This document shows, piece after piece, positions 11,754 to 20,278 of a stretch of DNA of 64,000 nt. A program made the translations under genes and the position numbers. The notes beneath the pieces were generated by a model that was not told the origin of the DNA, did no database searches, and was given only the letters and a program-made list of their open reading frames with translations. Origin of the DNA: Lamellibrachia satsuma. Its lineage: Eukaryota; Annelida; Polychaeta; Sabellida; Siboglinidae. Location of the stretch: the NCBI GenBank assembly GCA_033239005.1, contig BSQZ01000105.1, forward strand, positions 1,265,001 to 1,329,000. Reading direction: 5' to 3'. How positions within the stretch are numbered: position 1 is the first letter of the stretch; each line of letters opens with the position of its first letter.

Positions 11754-13169
11754 TTAAGTGAAATTGTCCATCATGTGTCCAATGGCACTGAGATACGACT
11801 CAATTCCCCGGTCACAAAACATGTATTCCAGTCCAAGTTGGTCCAAACGAGCATCAAGGTTGATGTACTTCTTCCTGCGCTTGGGAGCGGTCTGATCCAA
11901 ATGTAGCTGGAGTATGGAGACGAGTGATGCGGCTTCCTCTTGGCTGAACAGTTCAACCACCTCAAAGATATTGGGGTGTATCTTGCCTGCCTTCTGCATG
12001 AGTCGTGTATGATACTCTTCAACGTGATTATTGGTGCGAGGGCCGTCATATTTAAAGAAATTCCACATTTCGATTGGATACTGCCTGTTCATCCATGTCC
12101 TGTCGAAGTAGTCATTGAAGTATCGTACACGGGGTGCATCTGGTGCTGTGTTCTTGATAAATTGAAATGCGTCTTTCACATGTGGCATGGGGACGAATGG
12201 CATCACTAGTAGCATACGAAACCAATTCCTGTGGTCAGCGTTCTCTCTGTAGCTCACGGATAGTCCTATACTTTGGATTCTCCGCCACAGACACTGGGCG
12301 TAGTGGAAGTAGCACCCCTTGACAATCACTCCGGGGAACACGTGTACGCAGGCATTCATCAGACCTTTCTCGAAATCCTGCATGATACGTTGGGGGCTGA
12401 TGGTGAATCCGATTGATTCAGACTTTTCCTTCACCAAACTGAGGAAACGAATGTAGGTGTTCCCGTCTTTGTTGGGGAGCAGACCAAACACAAGTGGCAG
12501 CATCACCCCAAGAACGAATGCATGCAATGTGACTATTTGATAAAACAGCCTTGGTGCTGTTGCAAACGTCCCATCCATGTGATGGGTATCAGCATTCGCT
12601 AGCGCATGCAGAGCGGAGTTGGATGCAAACGCTATTATTTTGTCGGCTCCATCGCCATCTTCGCCAAGCAGGAACCGATCTCCTTGAACCGTAGTTGTCC
12701 ACTGGCCATCCAGGTCAATGTCACCTCTTGTGGAACGCATTAGGGGGAAGCGTTTCCTCCGTTCACGGTACAGTGATGACTTGACACGCTGGTATTGGGG
12801 CAGAGCAGATGCTGTCTCACCTGGTGAAGCCGTCGCAGTCGAACTTTGTTGAAGCAGTTTCACCTTTTCCTGATCGTAATTCGCCTGCATTGAAGTCGTT
12901 TCATCCCTGTCTCGCTTCCTCATGTTTCCTCTCAATTGTCGCGCTTGTACGTCACCTGGGTTGGGTTGGTGATTGTGGCTATATTCAGCTTTCACCACAG
13001 TTCCATCATCGCTGACCACCACAAATGCCTTACACTTCACACTTTTTCTCTTGCTACATGTGAACTTCATGCCATTTGTCAACGCTTTCGATTTGTGATA
13101 GGTATAACTGTTCAAAACAGCAACAGGAAGTTCCCTAGCACCTTCGATGAACTCAACACTTGCAGCCAT
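11754..13169 (-). CDS. MULE-type transposase with N-terminal FLYWCH zinc finger, intact
   Basis: 471 codons, ATG at 13169, uninterrupted. Residues about 20-70 form a FLYWCH-like zinc finger (YTYHKSKALTNGMKFTC, a CKAF, SHNH). The MULE DDE domain shows HHMDGTFATAPRLFYQ (first Asp), RIMQDFEKGLMNA (second Asp), GCYFHYAQCLWRRIQ (the C-x-x-H block) and NNHVEEYHTRL (candidate Glu). Known: such proteins cut and paste Mutator-like elements, and relatives have been domesticated. The unbroken frame suggests recent activity or selection. No intron needed. The antisense open frames across it are shadows. Confidence 0.88.
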   Translation of the reverse strand: MAASVEFIEGARELPVAVLNSYTYHKSKALTNGMKFTCSKRKSVKCKAFVVVSDDGTVVKAEYSHNHQPNPGDVQARQLRGNMRKRDRDETTSMQANYDQEKVKLLQQSSTATASPGETASALPQYQRVKSSLYRERRKRFPLMRSTRGDIDLDGQWTTTVQGDRFLLGEDGDGADKIIAFASNSALHALANADTHHMDGTFATAPRLFYQIVTLHAFVLGVMLPLVFGLLPNKDGNTYIRFLSLVKEKSESIGFTISPQRIMQDFEKGLMNACVHVFPGVIVKGCYFHYAQCLWRRIQSIGLSVSYRENADHRNWFRMLLVMPFVPMPHVKDAFQFIKNTAPDAPRVRYFNDYFDRTWMNRQYPIEMWNFFKYDGPRTNNHVEEYHTRLMQKAGKIHPNIFEVVELFSQEEAASLVSILQLHLDQTAPKRRKKYINLDARLDQLGLEYMFCDRGIESYLSAIGHMMDNFT

Positions 13170-13615
13170 GTTTCACGTGTCATTCCGAACTCAAATATAA
13201 AATTCAACATGAAACTCAGGCCAGCTAGAGCAGAGCAGCTCAACATATCCTTTCCTTATTGGCAAGAAATGTGTGAACTGACAGGCACAGAACATCACAA
13301 ATCCATAATCAATAGTTTATTCAGTTAAAAGTTAGGGCAATTGACTTTCAATAGCTTTTACCTGGATCAGGGCAAGTAGCTTTTATGTGTGAGTTAAATT
13401 GGGTTTTACTCACCTCAAACAAGCTTTATGTAGAGGATTTACTTTAACTCTTAGGACAGTGAGCTTTTCATACCACACAATTGATGTGTGAAAGTTACGT
13501 GGAGCTTCAAATGGTCGACCCTTCAAATGATTAACTTTACCTACAATTAGAAATATCTAGAAAGAGGGGGTGTGTTAAATCAACAGCATACTGACTGGAG
13601 GGCTACTGGCACTCA

Positions 13616-14230
13616 ATTCTCACACCTCGGGGGCTACTGGGACGGGGGCTACTGGGACAGGGGTTAGAGACACGGGGGCTACTGGGACAGGGGTTAGAGA
13701 CACGGGGGCTACTGGGACAGGGGCTAGAGACACGGGGGCTACTGGGACAGGGGTTAGAGACACGGGGGCTACTGGGACAGGGGTTAGAGACACGGGGGCT
13801 ACTGGGACAGGGGTTAGAGACACGGGGGCTACTGGGACAGGGGCTAGAGACACGGGGGCTACTGGGACAGGGGCTAGAGACACGGGGGCTACTGGGACAG
13901 GGGCTAGAGACACGGGGGCTACTGGGACAGGGGCTAGAGACACGGGGGCTACTGGGACAGGGGCTATAGACACGGGGGCTACTGGGACAGGAGCTAGAGA
14001 CACGGGGGCTACTGGGACAGGGGTTAGAGACACGGGGACTACTGGGACAGGGGTTAGAGACACAGGGGCTACTGGGACAGGGGTTAGAGACACGGGGGCT
14101 ACTGGGACAGGGGCTAGAGACACGGGGGCTACTGGGACAGGGGCTAGAGACACGGGGGCTACTGGGACGGGGGTTAGAGACACGGGGGCTACTGGGACGG
14201 GGGCTAGAGACACGGGGGCTACTGGGATGT
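13616..14230. repeat. 30-bp minisatellite, about 20 copies
   Basis: Unit GGGCTACTGGGACAGGGG plus (T/C)TAGAGACACGG, with sparse T/C variants (GGTTAGAGA versus GGCTAGAGA). The 30-bp period keeps one minus frame open as a 10-residue Ala-Pro-Val repeat, which I regard as spurious. The unit matches the inferred MULE terminal sequence. Confidence 0.95.
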
Positions 14231-14569
14231 TACTGTAAGATCATGTCCTGCGGTAGAAAATAATAATAGGCTTCTTTAGCACAAAGAGCTTTGACTTTGA
14301 ACACATACAATGGAGGGCCTAGGTGTTATAGGTACTTCACCAGCTACCAGTTCATAACTGGTTAGCCAGCGTAGATGTTGAAACATGTCCTTTGTGTGTG
14401 TTGTGAATGTGTTGAAGCTGTAGCGGAGCAACAAAGGGGGTAATTAACTAGCTAATCCTGCGTTGTATGTTTTGCTTATTCCGACTTTTGGGAATAACCC
14501 CGTTAGTTCAAGTGTGCTGTTGTGAAAACGTGTGTGCCGACGTCCTTTTTTTACTGGATGACCATATAT
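14231..14569. other. Unassigned stretch
   Basis: No gene seen between the minisatellite and the duplicated block at 14570. Confidence 0.4.
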
Positions 14570-14866
14570 CGTGTATAACATTAAAAATACTGACTGTATG
14601 ACAAACCAACGGAATGCAATATTTATAAATGACATATAAAGCTTATTCCCACTTTGCCCCCCCGACTTAAAAGGTGCAGAGTTGGTATTTCGTTCAAACT
14701 TACATGTAAAAGCGTGGATTTCATAATGTTTCGCCTAAAAATGTGTGTGAAATTACAAATGCTAACTGTGTGACACCAACGCAACGCACTACCTTTGATT
14801 AGCGTGTAGTTATAAAGCTTATTCCCACTTTGCCCCCCGACTTAAATGGTGCAGAGTTGGAATGAT
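14570..14866. repeat. Two-copy direct repeat, about 177 bp apart
   Basis: ATAAAGCTTATTCCCACTTT, then GCCCCCCGACTTAAA and GGTGCAGAGTTGG, occurs at about 14635-14685 and again at about 14812-14862. Looser similarity precedes both (CTGACTGTATGACA versus CTAACTGTGTGACA). It lies just upstream of the SGNH gene, so it may be its leader or element terminus. Confidence 0.8.
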
Positions 14867-14980
14867 ACCTTTAATTAGCGTGTCTTTGTCACGTCTTTCA
14901 TGGAGCACAGTTGTGTAGGTAGGCCAATCAGTTATTTGTTAGAAAATTCCAATAGCAAGTGGAAGTGAGGCCGGTCGGTC

Positions 14981-14989
14981 CGCATATAA
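14981..14989 (+). promoter_or_regulatory. Candidate TATA box of the SGNH gene
   Basis: GCATATAAGCGG lies about 45-50 bp before the ATG at 15036. Placement is plausible for a core promoter, but nothing else supports it. Confidence 0.3.
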
Positions 14990-15035
14990 GCGGGCTGGAA
15001 GACACATGGAAACATACACTTTGTATGACACAGCT

Positions 15036-15563
15036 ATGGCGAAACTTCTTGTGATCGGCCATTCATTTGTGCGACGTTTGAAAGAATACCTGGGACGAGA
15101 GGGACTCCGGCTGGAAGGACAGTTCAGCAGTACAGTTATACGAGGTTTCGGCGGAATGAGGCTCGCAAGTTTGAGACAGCACCTTGTGTACGTGAAGAGA
15201 CAAAAACCGACAGTGATCGTCGTGGACATCGGTACAAACGACTTAGCATCGCCGATGTGCTGTCCACTGCATCTAGCGAACGAATTGGTTTCCGTTGCAC
15301 GACAGTTTGCGGCGGTGCCGTCTGTGCAGCACATTGTCATTGTGGACGTCATGTGTCGCGTTGCCATGGGCGTACGCAAGGAAGTTCGCGCGGACTTCAA
15401 TAATGCGTGTACTGCCTACAACGCAGCGTTGCACAGATTGATGGACGGGCTGGCAAACATACACGCATGGAAACACCGTGGGATGTCAGAAGAGTGGCAG
15501 TCGTACCTGCTCCCAGATGGTGTCCATCTCAATGACACGACAGGGATACGTGAGAAACATTAG
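15036..15563 (+). CDS. SGNH/GDSL-like hydrolase, intact, probably element-encoded
   Basis: Start taken at MAKLLVIGHSFVRRL; an in-frame ATG 30 nt upstream (15006) is less likely because the family starts shortly before block I. Blocks seen: VIGHSFV (block I nucleophile region, here G-H-S), VVDIGTNDLA (block III G-x-N-D) and LPDGVHLNDTG (block V D-x-x-H). Length of about 175 residues is right for the domain. Known: SGNH hydrolases of this type occur as accessory ORFs of Ngaro/DIRS retrotransposons and as multi-copy orphan genes in invertebrates. Two broken relatives lie at 41716-42305 and 48795-49150, both beside gag-like DNA. No gag is recognised next to this copy. The substrate is unknown. 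Confidence 0.8.
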   Translation: MAKLLVIGHSFVRRLKEYLGREGLRLEGQFSSTVIRGFGGMRLASLRQHLVYVKRQKPTVIVVDIGTNDLASPMCCPLHLANELVSVARQFAAVPSVQHIVIVDVMCRVAMGVRKEVRADFNNACTAYNAALHRLMDGLANIHAWKHRGMSEEWQSYLLPDGVHLNDTTGIREKH

Positions 15564-15895
15564 AGGAGCAGCGATGTGGCATTCACGCCGCTAAGCCGAC
15601 GTTAATACGAAGAAAACAACGGCTCTTTTAAGAGCCAACAAAACAAACAGTTCTTTTCAGAGCTAACCACTTTTGTGGAAGAGTTTGTTATCGCTGAAGT
15701 GTTGGTAATACATACGTTTGTGCACAAACATTACCAAAACATAATTGCATTTCCTACACGTAAATAAGTAGTAATATGTTATTGATAGATCGCATGGCAT
15801 CTTCTGTTGCATGTTTTGTTTGTGTGATGATGTGTTGCATCCATTGCTAAGAAAGTTAGGTTAATGACATATTATCAACAATACATAATAGTAAT
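15564..15895. other. Sequence downstream of the SGNH gene
   Basis: Two overlapping short repeats AACGGCTCTTTTAAGAGCCA and AACAGTTCTTTTCAGAGCTA at about 15618-15668 can each form a hairpin (GGCTCTT/AAGAGCC), a histone-3'-end-like arrangement. Otherwise nothing is seen. Confidence 0.4.
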
Positions 15896-15898
15896 GCG

Positions 15899-15963
15899 TG
15901 AACATTACCCATTACAGACTCCAGCCCAAGCTCGAGGTGTAATGGGTACTCTACAACGACCAC
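15899..15963 (+). repeat. Direct repeat copy 1 flanking a LINE fragment
   Basis: Contains ACAGACTCCAGCCCAAGCTC, then GAGGTGTA and CTACAACGACCAC. The second copy is at 16457-16527. Confidence 0.8.
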
Positions 15964-16002
15964 TGAACAAGTAGGAACAATCTAGGGACACTAATAATGT
16001 GA

Positions 16003-16030
16003 TATTCTCTCTCTCTGTCTCTCTCTCTGC
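16003..16030. repeat. (CT)n microsatellite
   Basis: CTCTCTCTCTGTCTCTCTCT at the 3' side of the minus-strand LINE fragment. It could be the simple-repeat tail of that LINE. Confidence 0.85.
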
Positions 16031-16054
16031 TGTCCATCGTGTTCGATGATGACA

Positions 16055-16465
16055 TCAATGAAGGGGGGTATCCTTGTGCTTAGCTCTTCGGTGAGAATTT
16101 AAGCCTATTTGTGCCACAAAACCTCTGCCGCAGTCATCGCAAAAGACGGCAGGTATAGAAGCACCTAGAAGGCCATGCCGACGATTGTGCTCATGTATAT
16201 ATTTTTGAGTTAACGTTTCTTCTATATGGGTCTTTCCCAGATGTATGGCCCGCCTCCACTTTTGTCGGTCATGCGCAATAGGTTCCCAGGTGTTTACAGG
16301 GATGTGTGTTGCTTCGAGATGTCTTTTCAGCACATCTTTGTATCTCAAACGTTGTCCACCACGAAGGCGTTTCCCGCTAGATAATTCCCCATAGAACACC
16401 GCCTTTGGGAGTCTATCGCTGCTCATTCGGGTATGTGAATGTGATATTACAGCATGAATGAACAT
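16055..16465 (-). pseudogene. LINE ORF2 C-terminus with C2H2 finger
   Basis: The open tail reads RLPKAVFYGELSSGKRLRGG, then QRLRYKDVLKRHL, WEPIAHDRQKWRRAI, and ends with CDDCGRGFVAQIGLNSHRRA, a C-x2-C-x12-H-x4-H finger. F-G-E-L...G-x-R-x-x-G-x-x-x-R-Y-K-D is a familiar C-terminal block of L1/RTE-like animal retrotransposons. Only the 3' end is present, as expected of 5'-truncated insertion. A (CT)n tract follows the 3' end. Confidence 0.7.
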
Positions 16466-16527
16466 TACCTAGTACAGACTCCAGCCCAAGCTCGAGGTGT
16501 ACATGTTTAGTCTACAACGACCACGAA
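16457..16527 (+). repeat. Direct repeat copy 2 flanking a LINE fragment
   Basis: Copy of 15899-15963 with about 10 percent differences. The flanking GTGATATT also recurs on both sides (about 15998 and 16439). Confidence 0.8.
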
Positions 16528-16530
16528 ACA

Positions 16531-16868
16531 CTACTGGCCAATTATGTTTTTGGTACATTTCACGCAAATCCAAGTGTCACTCTTGCGAGGCTTCATGCTT
16601 ACTCCTGTACACTGAGCATGGTACCATGCATTGCAGTTGGCACATTTTAACATTAATTTGTGATCATCTGGCATTCGACAATCACAATACACCCGCACAT
16701 CTACATGCTTCAGAACGACTGGGTTGCGAAATGAATCATTGGCCGGGAAGGATGAGAGGGAATTGTTCTGTAGACAACGGCTGAAATGGTGACGCAGGTC
16801 TTTGAACGTCAGATGTGATGGATTGTGGTTGTCTGCCAATGCAGTGGCAAAGGCAATGGCGTACAGAC
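16531..16868 (-). pseudogene. Ulp1-type protease C-terminus fused to PHD finger, 5' end lost
   Basis: Minus-strand reading starts at the hAT boundary with GLYAIAFATALADNHNPS, then HFSRCLQNNSLSSFP, the segment that follows the catalytic Cys-Gly-Leu of transposon-type Ulp1/SUMO-protease domains. A PHD finger follows: YCDCRMPDDHKLMLKCANCN, AWYHAQC, DTWICVKC, stop at 16531 (C4-H-C3 spacing). Known: cysteine-protease plus PHD proteins are multi-copy, transposon-borne genes in invertebrates. The catalytic half does not continue convincingly on the other side of the hAT element. Confidence 0.65.
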
Positions 16869-17226
16869 CAGGGTTGGCTTTCTTCCGGGAAGAAAGGTAT
16901 TTCTTCGCTTCCGTGGGAAGAAACATGGGAAAAAGGGAAGAAACACGTTTCTTCCCGGAAGAAATGGAAGAAACTAGGAAGAAACTGGGAATAAAGGTGT
17001 GTTATTCTTTATTGCATCACTGTCAGCAACTATAATATAGTTTAATGCAATAAACACACAACCCCTGACAGTGTTCATACTTCAAAGTATAACATTTACA
17101 GAAGTTAAGATAATAATATTTACATTAAAATCAGCACGATCTTCTCACAATTAGCACAATGTTCGTATCATGTCACACACAATCTTCACATCAGGTATAT
17201 AGCACACTGTTCATGTCAAACAGCAG

Positions 17227-18648
17227 TTAATAATCAATCTCAAGATCACCTCTCAGGAGACGGAAACAGAACACTAACTTTCCTGCAGTTTGATTTCCTA
17301 GTCTGTTCCTAATTTTGCTGTGGATCTGTCCAAAGTTGGAAAATATACGCTCTACTGAGGCTGGGGAAGCTGGTGCCTGTAGAAGACGTATCACAAAGTC
17401 TACAAAGTCAGAATTTACACCACTGGATTTAGTTGCTTTCCACCAGGTAACTGGATCCATCCGAAGTGCTACCTCATTGAAAAATGCAGCAGGGTATGGT
17501 GTGGATTTGGCTTGAAAGGCAATCAGCTCAGTGATGAAGGCAGGACTCTTGGACACAATAAAGTCATTAACAATCTCCAATTGGCCAGCAGAGAGTTTAA
17601 CACCCTGATATGATGGATGTAGTTTGTAGGCTGTAAAGTGTTCTGGTATGGTTGCTTGCTTAAACCGTTTCGTGACAAGGGTCTTGTGCACTGGTGACTG
17701 AAGATTGGGATTATCCAGACGAGACAGCCATGTATGACACGCTGATGCCAGAGAGGAGTAGTCTGCTTGGCAAGCATCAATTGCATGTGCTACAGGGCGA
17801 AGCAGGTCTGCCATGTCCTTGGCATTCCTATAGATATTGATATCCTGTATCTTTTTGGCAATGGTTTTGTCAATCTCATCCTCATGGTCCTGGACAATCT
17901 TCATGTAGCTTGCTCTGTTGGCAATATAGCTGTCCAAACAGGTGAGTTGGGACTTCCACCATGTTTCTCCAGGGAGCTGTGGTTTCTTACTTTTGGCACA
18001 CTCAGACAGCCAGGCACATGGCTTATGGTGGTTGCGAAAATATTTCTGTACTTCCACAACATGCTTCATTACTGACTGTGAAGTTAGATCCAGCCCAAGT
18101 AAGTTGAGCCAGTGGGCAGAGCAGCCATACACAGTGAGGTCTGGATCATCTTCTTGTAAGGCAGCATGCATTTTTTCCATGTTCTTAGCATTGTCAGTAC
18201 ATACTCCAGATACAGTGCAGTTGTAGTTTTCCTTTGCCTTTGTGATTGACTCCTGACACAACATCTTGCAATTGTCCCCTGTCTTTGACATAGATCCAGT
18301 AGGGTGGCTATCCAAAAGATAGGATTTGTTTTCAACCTGGAGGCAACTTGCAATTATAGGTTCGTTGTGGCAATTACTCCAGCCGTCTTGTACAAGAGTT
18401 GCAGTTTTGCCGCCAATGACATGCTTCATATCCTCCTGGAGTTGATCATACACAGTGTCTAGGAGGTTTCCGGCTATCTGCTTCGTGTTAGGTGGCTGAT
18501 ATCCTGCTCGTAGTGTGCTCATCATCTTTTTGTACTGTGGATGGTCAGCGGCATTGACTGGTATATTGCAAGCATAGAAGAATTTGGCAATCTCCAAGTC
18601 GATGGCATTTTTCTGGTTTAGAGATGTCTTCACAACACAACTGTCCAT
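17227..18648 (-). CDS. hAT transposase, catalytic and dimerisation domains
   Basis: 473 codons to TAA. Seen: LVQDGWSNCHNEPI (first catalytic Asp), SGVCTDNAKNMEKM (second Asp), YGCSAHWLNLLGLD (the C-x-x-H-x-x-N-L block), and the C-terminal hAT dimerisation motif ASPASVERIFSNFGQIHSK, then IRNRLG. The N-terminal FFYACNIPVNAADHP matches the DUF659-like start of this group. A TAA three codons before the ATG at 18648 separates it in frame from the zinc-finger segment at 18655. The catalytic part itself is unbroken. Confidence 0.85.
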   Translation of the reverse strand: MDSCVVKTSLNQKNAIDLEIAKFFYACNIPVNAADHPQYKKMMSTLRAGYQPPNTKQIAGNLLDTVYDQLQEDMKHVIGGKTATLVQDGWSNCHNEPIIASCLQVENKSYLLDSHPTGSMSKTGDNCKMLCQESITKAKENYNCTVSGVCTDNAKNMEKMHAALQEDDPDLTVYGCSAHWLNLLGLDLTSQSVMKHVVEVQKYFRNHHKPCAWLSECAKSKKPQLPGETWWKSQLTCLDSYIANRASYMKIVQDHEDEIDKTIAKKIQDINIYRNAKDMADLLRPVAHAIDACQADYSSLASACHTWLSRLDNPNLQSPVHKTLVTKRFKQATIPEHFTAYKLHPSYQGVKLSAGQLEIVNDFIVSKSPAFITELIAFQAKSTPYPAAFFNEVALRMDPVTWWKATKSSGVNSDFVDFVIRLLQAPASPASVERIFSNFGQIHSKIRNRLGNQTAGKLVFCFRLLRGDLEIDY

Positions 18649-18654
18649 GTCTTG

Positions 18655-18885
18655 TTAGATTGAGATAGCCTGTCGTTTGGTTGGTGGAGGAGATGGAGAT
18701 CTCGGTCTTTTGACTGACATAGGCTGCTCAGGGATCTCTTTTTCTGCTGGTAAGTGGTGTGCTGCACTGCATTTCACACAATGGAATTTGAGACGGCAAG
18801 CTTTAGGAAGCTGCTGGTTGTCACAAAGCTTGCACTTAGCATACTCTTTTCCAGCAACTGTCACAAAAAGAAAGTGTTCCTAAAT
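18655..18885 (-). CDS. BED-like zinc-finger N-terminal segment of the hAT transposase
   Basis: In the same frame as the catalytic segment and separated by one TAA (18655-18657). Reads VTVAGKEYAKCKLC, LKFHCVKCSAAHHL and a basic tail KRPRSPSPPPTKRQA that looks like a nuclear localisation signal. No ATG is available; a TTTAG directly precedes the open segment and may be a splice acceptor, so an upstream exon at 18890-19500 is possible but was not identified. Confidence 0.65.
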
Positions 18886-18889
18886 GGTG

Positions 18890-19550
18890 TCACAAGGTCT
18901 ACCACCCTTATACATTGTGATTTGAATAGAACTGATGAGAAAAATAAATGTCAACTTGGTGATAAAGGTTTCCAGTTTAACGCAAAGGCACTGTCAGTAC
19001 ATGTTGGAGAAGCATGTAGGTCTGAATTTAAAATATTTCTCTCACCTGGTTATATAGTGAATATGTAATCAATGGGAGGTCACTGGATAAAATGAAGCCA
19101 GTGTAAAAGTTGTTTAATAATGGAAATGCCATTGTCATGTATTTCAATAGGAAGCTACTGCAAAAGATGAAGCCATTTCACCTTTTGAAAAACCCTTTAT
19201 TGTTTCTGGGGGAAAGGAAGCCAATGCACCAAAGAGCTGTATCAATGTGTTGTGTTATATTTTACACAGTGAATGTCACTTTGAAATAAAATTACATGTT
19301 TGCCACTTTTAGAAGTCCACAATCTGTCAATTGAAACATATAACAATAGCTAGTAATTATAACAGGTTGGTTTGTGTGACCCAGCTGATGGGACTTATAC
19401 AATGTAGGTGACACCTGGTAATTGGACTTGATCACCAGATGTTTATTGTTGAAGCATTATTAATCATTATATATACATTTTATGTATATTTATGTACATT
19501 TTATGTATATTTTGTATATTTTGGACATATATTACTAAAAAATTTGACAA
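18890..19550. other. 5' region of the hAT element
   Basis: No coding motif identified. 19440-19560 has repeated TTTATGTATATT words. Confidence 0.4.
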
Positions 19551-19669
19551 AAAGCGGGTTTCTGGGTTTCTTCCATTTCTTCCCAGTAGTAGGGAAGAAA
19601 GGTATTTCTTCCCTATAGGGGAAAAAACCACGATTTTTTTCCCTATAGGAAAGAAACCTGCCAACCCTG

Positions 19670-20278
19670 GTACAAAGCTGGGGGCAAATCTTCCCTACGT
19701 GGGGGAAAAGAAAGGGGAGAGAAATATGCCACCAGATGGCGTGAAAATACCGCTGATACTACTTGTACATCTTCAATACAGCTGACAGAAATCATTCATA
19801 AAGTCGTTCTTTTGTTTTAAATTGAAATAATCTTTTTACTTTTTTGCGCAAATACTCTCACTGTCTTGCGGGGCCACGAGGTAATTTGCCCACTTTGCAC
19901 CGGCTATAGTACTAATAACCTCGGGAGGGAGTCGAACCCTCGTACAAGACAGTGAGGTGTTTTCATTTTCTTTTGCAAATAACATTAAAAAAGCAAACAG
20001 TCACGTATTTACACAATGCAGTACCTCGTCCGACAAACAAAAAGTGACATTCAATCGATGTGTGATTCCGCACATAAATCAATGCAGCCAGAAGTTAGCA
20101 TAGTAGGAACATCATTGGAAGTTGTGGAAGTATGCAGTAAAAGCAAGCCGTTGAAGCATGAAAGTAGCATTTATCATTAAAAGAAACAAATAGGCAGACG
20201 TTTACACAATGTAGTTAGTGTTAAGCCAGACAAATGGAAAATGTAGCCAGTTAGCACAATCAGATGCTAGCTGTTAAA
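19670..20278. other. Unassigned stretch with a palindromic tRNA-arm-like insert
   Basis: Apart from the inverted repeat at 19860-19956 nothing is recognised. CCACCAGATGGCG lies at 19730. Confidence 0.4.
19860..19956 (-). repeat. 97-bp palindrome-bounded unit with Pol III B-box-like sequence
   Basis: CACTGTCTTG and CAAGACAGTG form a perfect 10-bp inverted pair at the ends. On the minus strand GAGGGTTCGACTCCCTC forms a perfect 5-bp T-arm-like stem, and GGTTCGACTCC fits the tRNA B-box consensus. I see no A-box or acceptor-stem pairing, so it is not a complete tRNA gene. Perhaps a tRNA-derived SINE piece or a small MITE. Confidence 0.5.

Larger units (their letters stand above)
11540..14230 (-). 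mobile_element. MULE DNA transposon with FLYWCH transposase and expanded ends
   Basis: An intact transposase gene (11754-13169) is flanked by related G-rich sequences in opposite orientation. Read on the minus strand, 11550-11640 gives GGGGGGCTAGTGGGACGGGG. On the plus strand, 13620 onwards gives GGGGGCTACTGGGACGGGG. GAGGGCTACTGGCACT also occurs at 11597-11612 and 13598-13613. I infer that these are the terminal inverted repeats of the MULE, with the right one amplified as a minisatellite. The outer limits and 9-11 bp target duplications were not resolved. Confidence 0.65.
16869..19669 (-). mobile_element. hAT DNA transposon with imperfect TIRs and 8-bp duplications
   Basis: Ends CAGGGTTGGC (16869) and GCCAACCCTG (to 19669) are perfect 10-bp inverted repeats of the hAT C-A-G-G-G type, followed by GGAAGAAA-rich subterminal repeats on both sides (16885-16985, 19560-19655). 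Flanking octamers GTACAGAC and GTACAAAG match at 6 of 8 positions, consistent with an old 8-bp target duplication. It carries the transposase at 17227-18883. Confidence 0.85.

Noticed and set aside
11940..13328. Plus-strand ORFs opposite the MULE transposase
   Set aside because: Shadows of the minus-strand gene with no family resemblance.
13620..14213. 197-codon minus-strand ORF with Ala-Pro-Val-Pro-Val repeats
   Set aside because: The 30-bp minisatellite period is a multiple of three, so an open frame is expected by chance.
19930..19956. Complete tRNA gene on the minus strand
   Set aside because: Only the T-arm and B-box are present; no acceptor pairing, D-arm or anticodon arm at the right distance.
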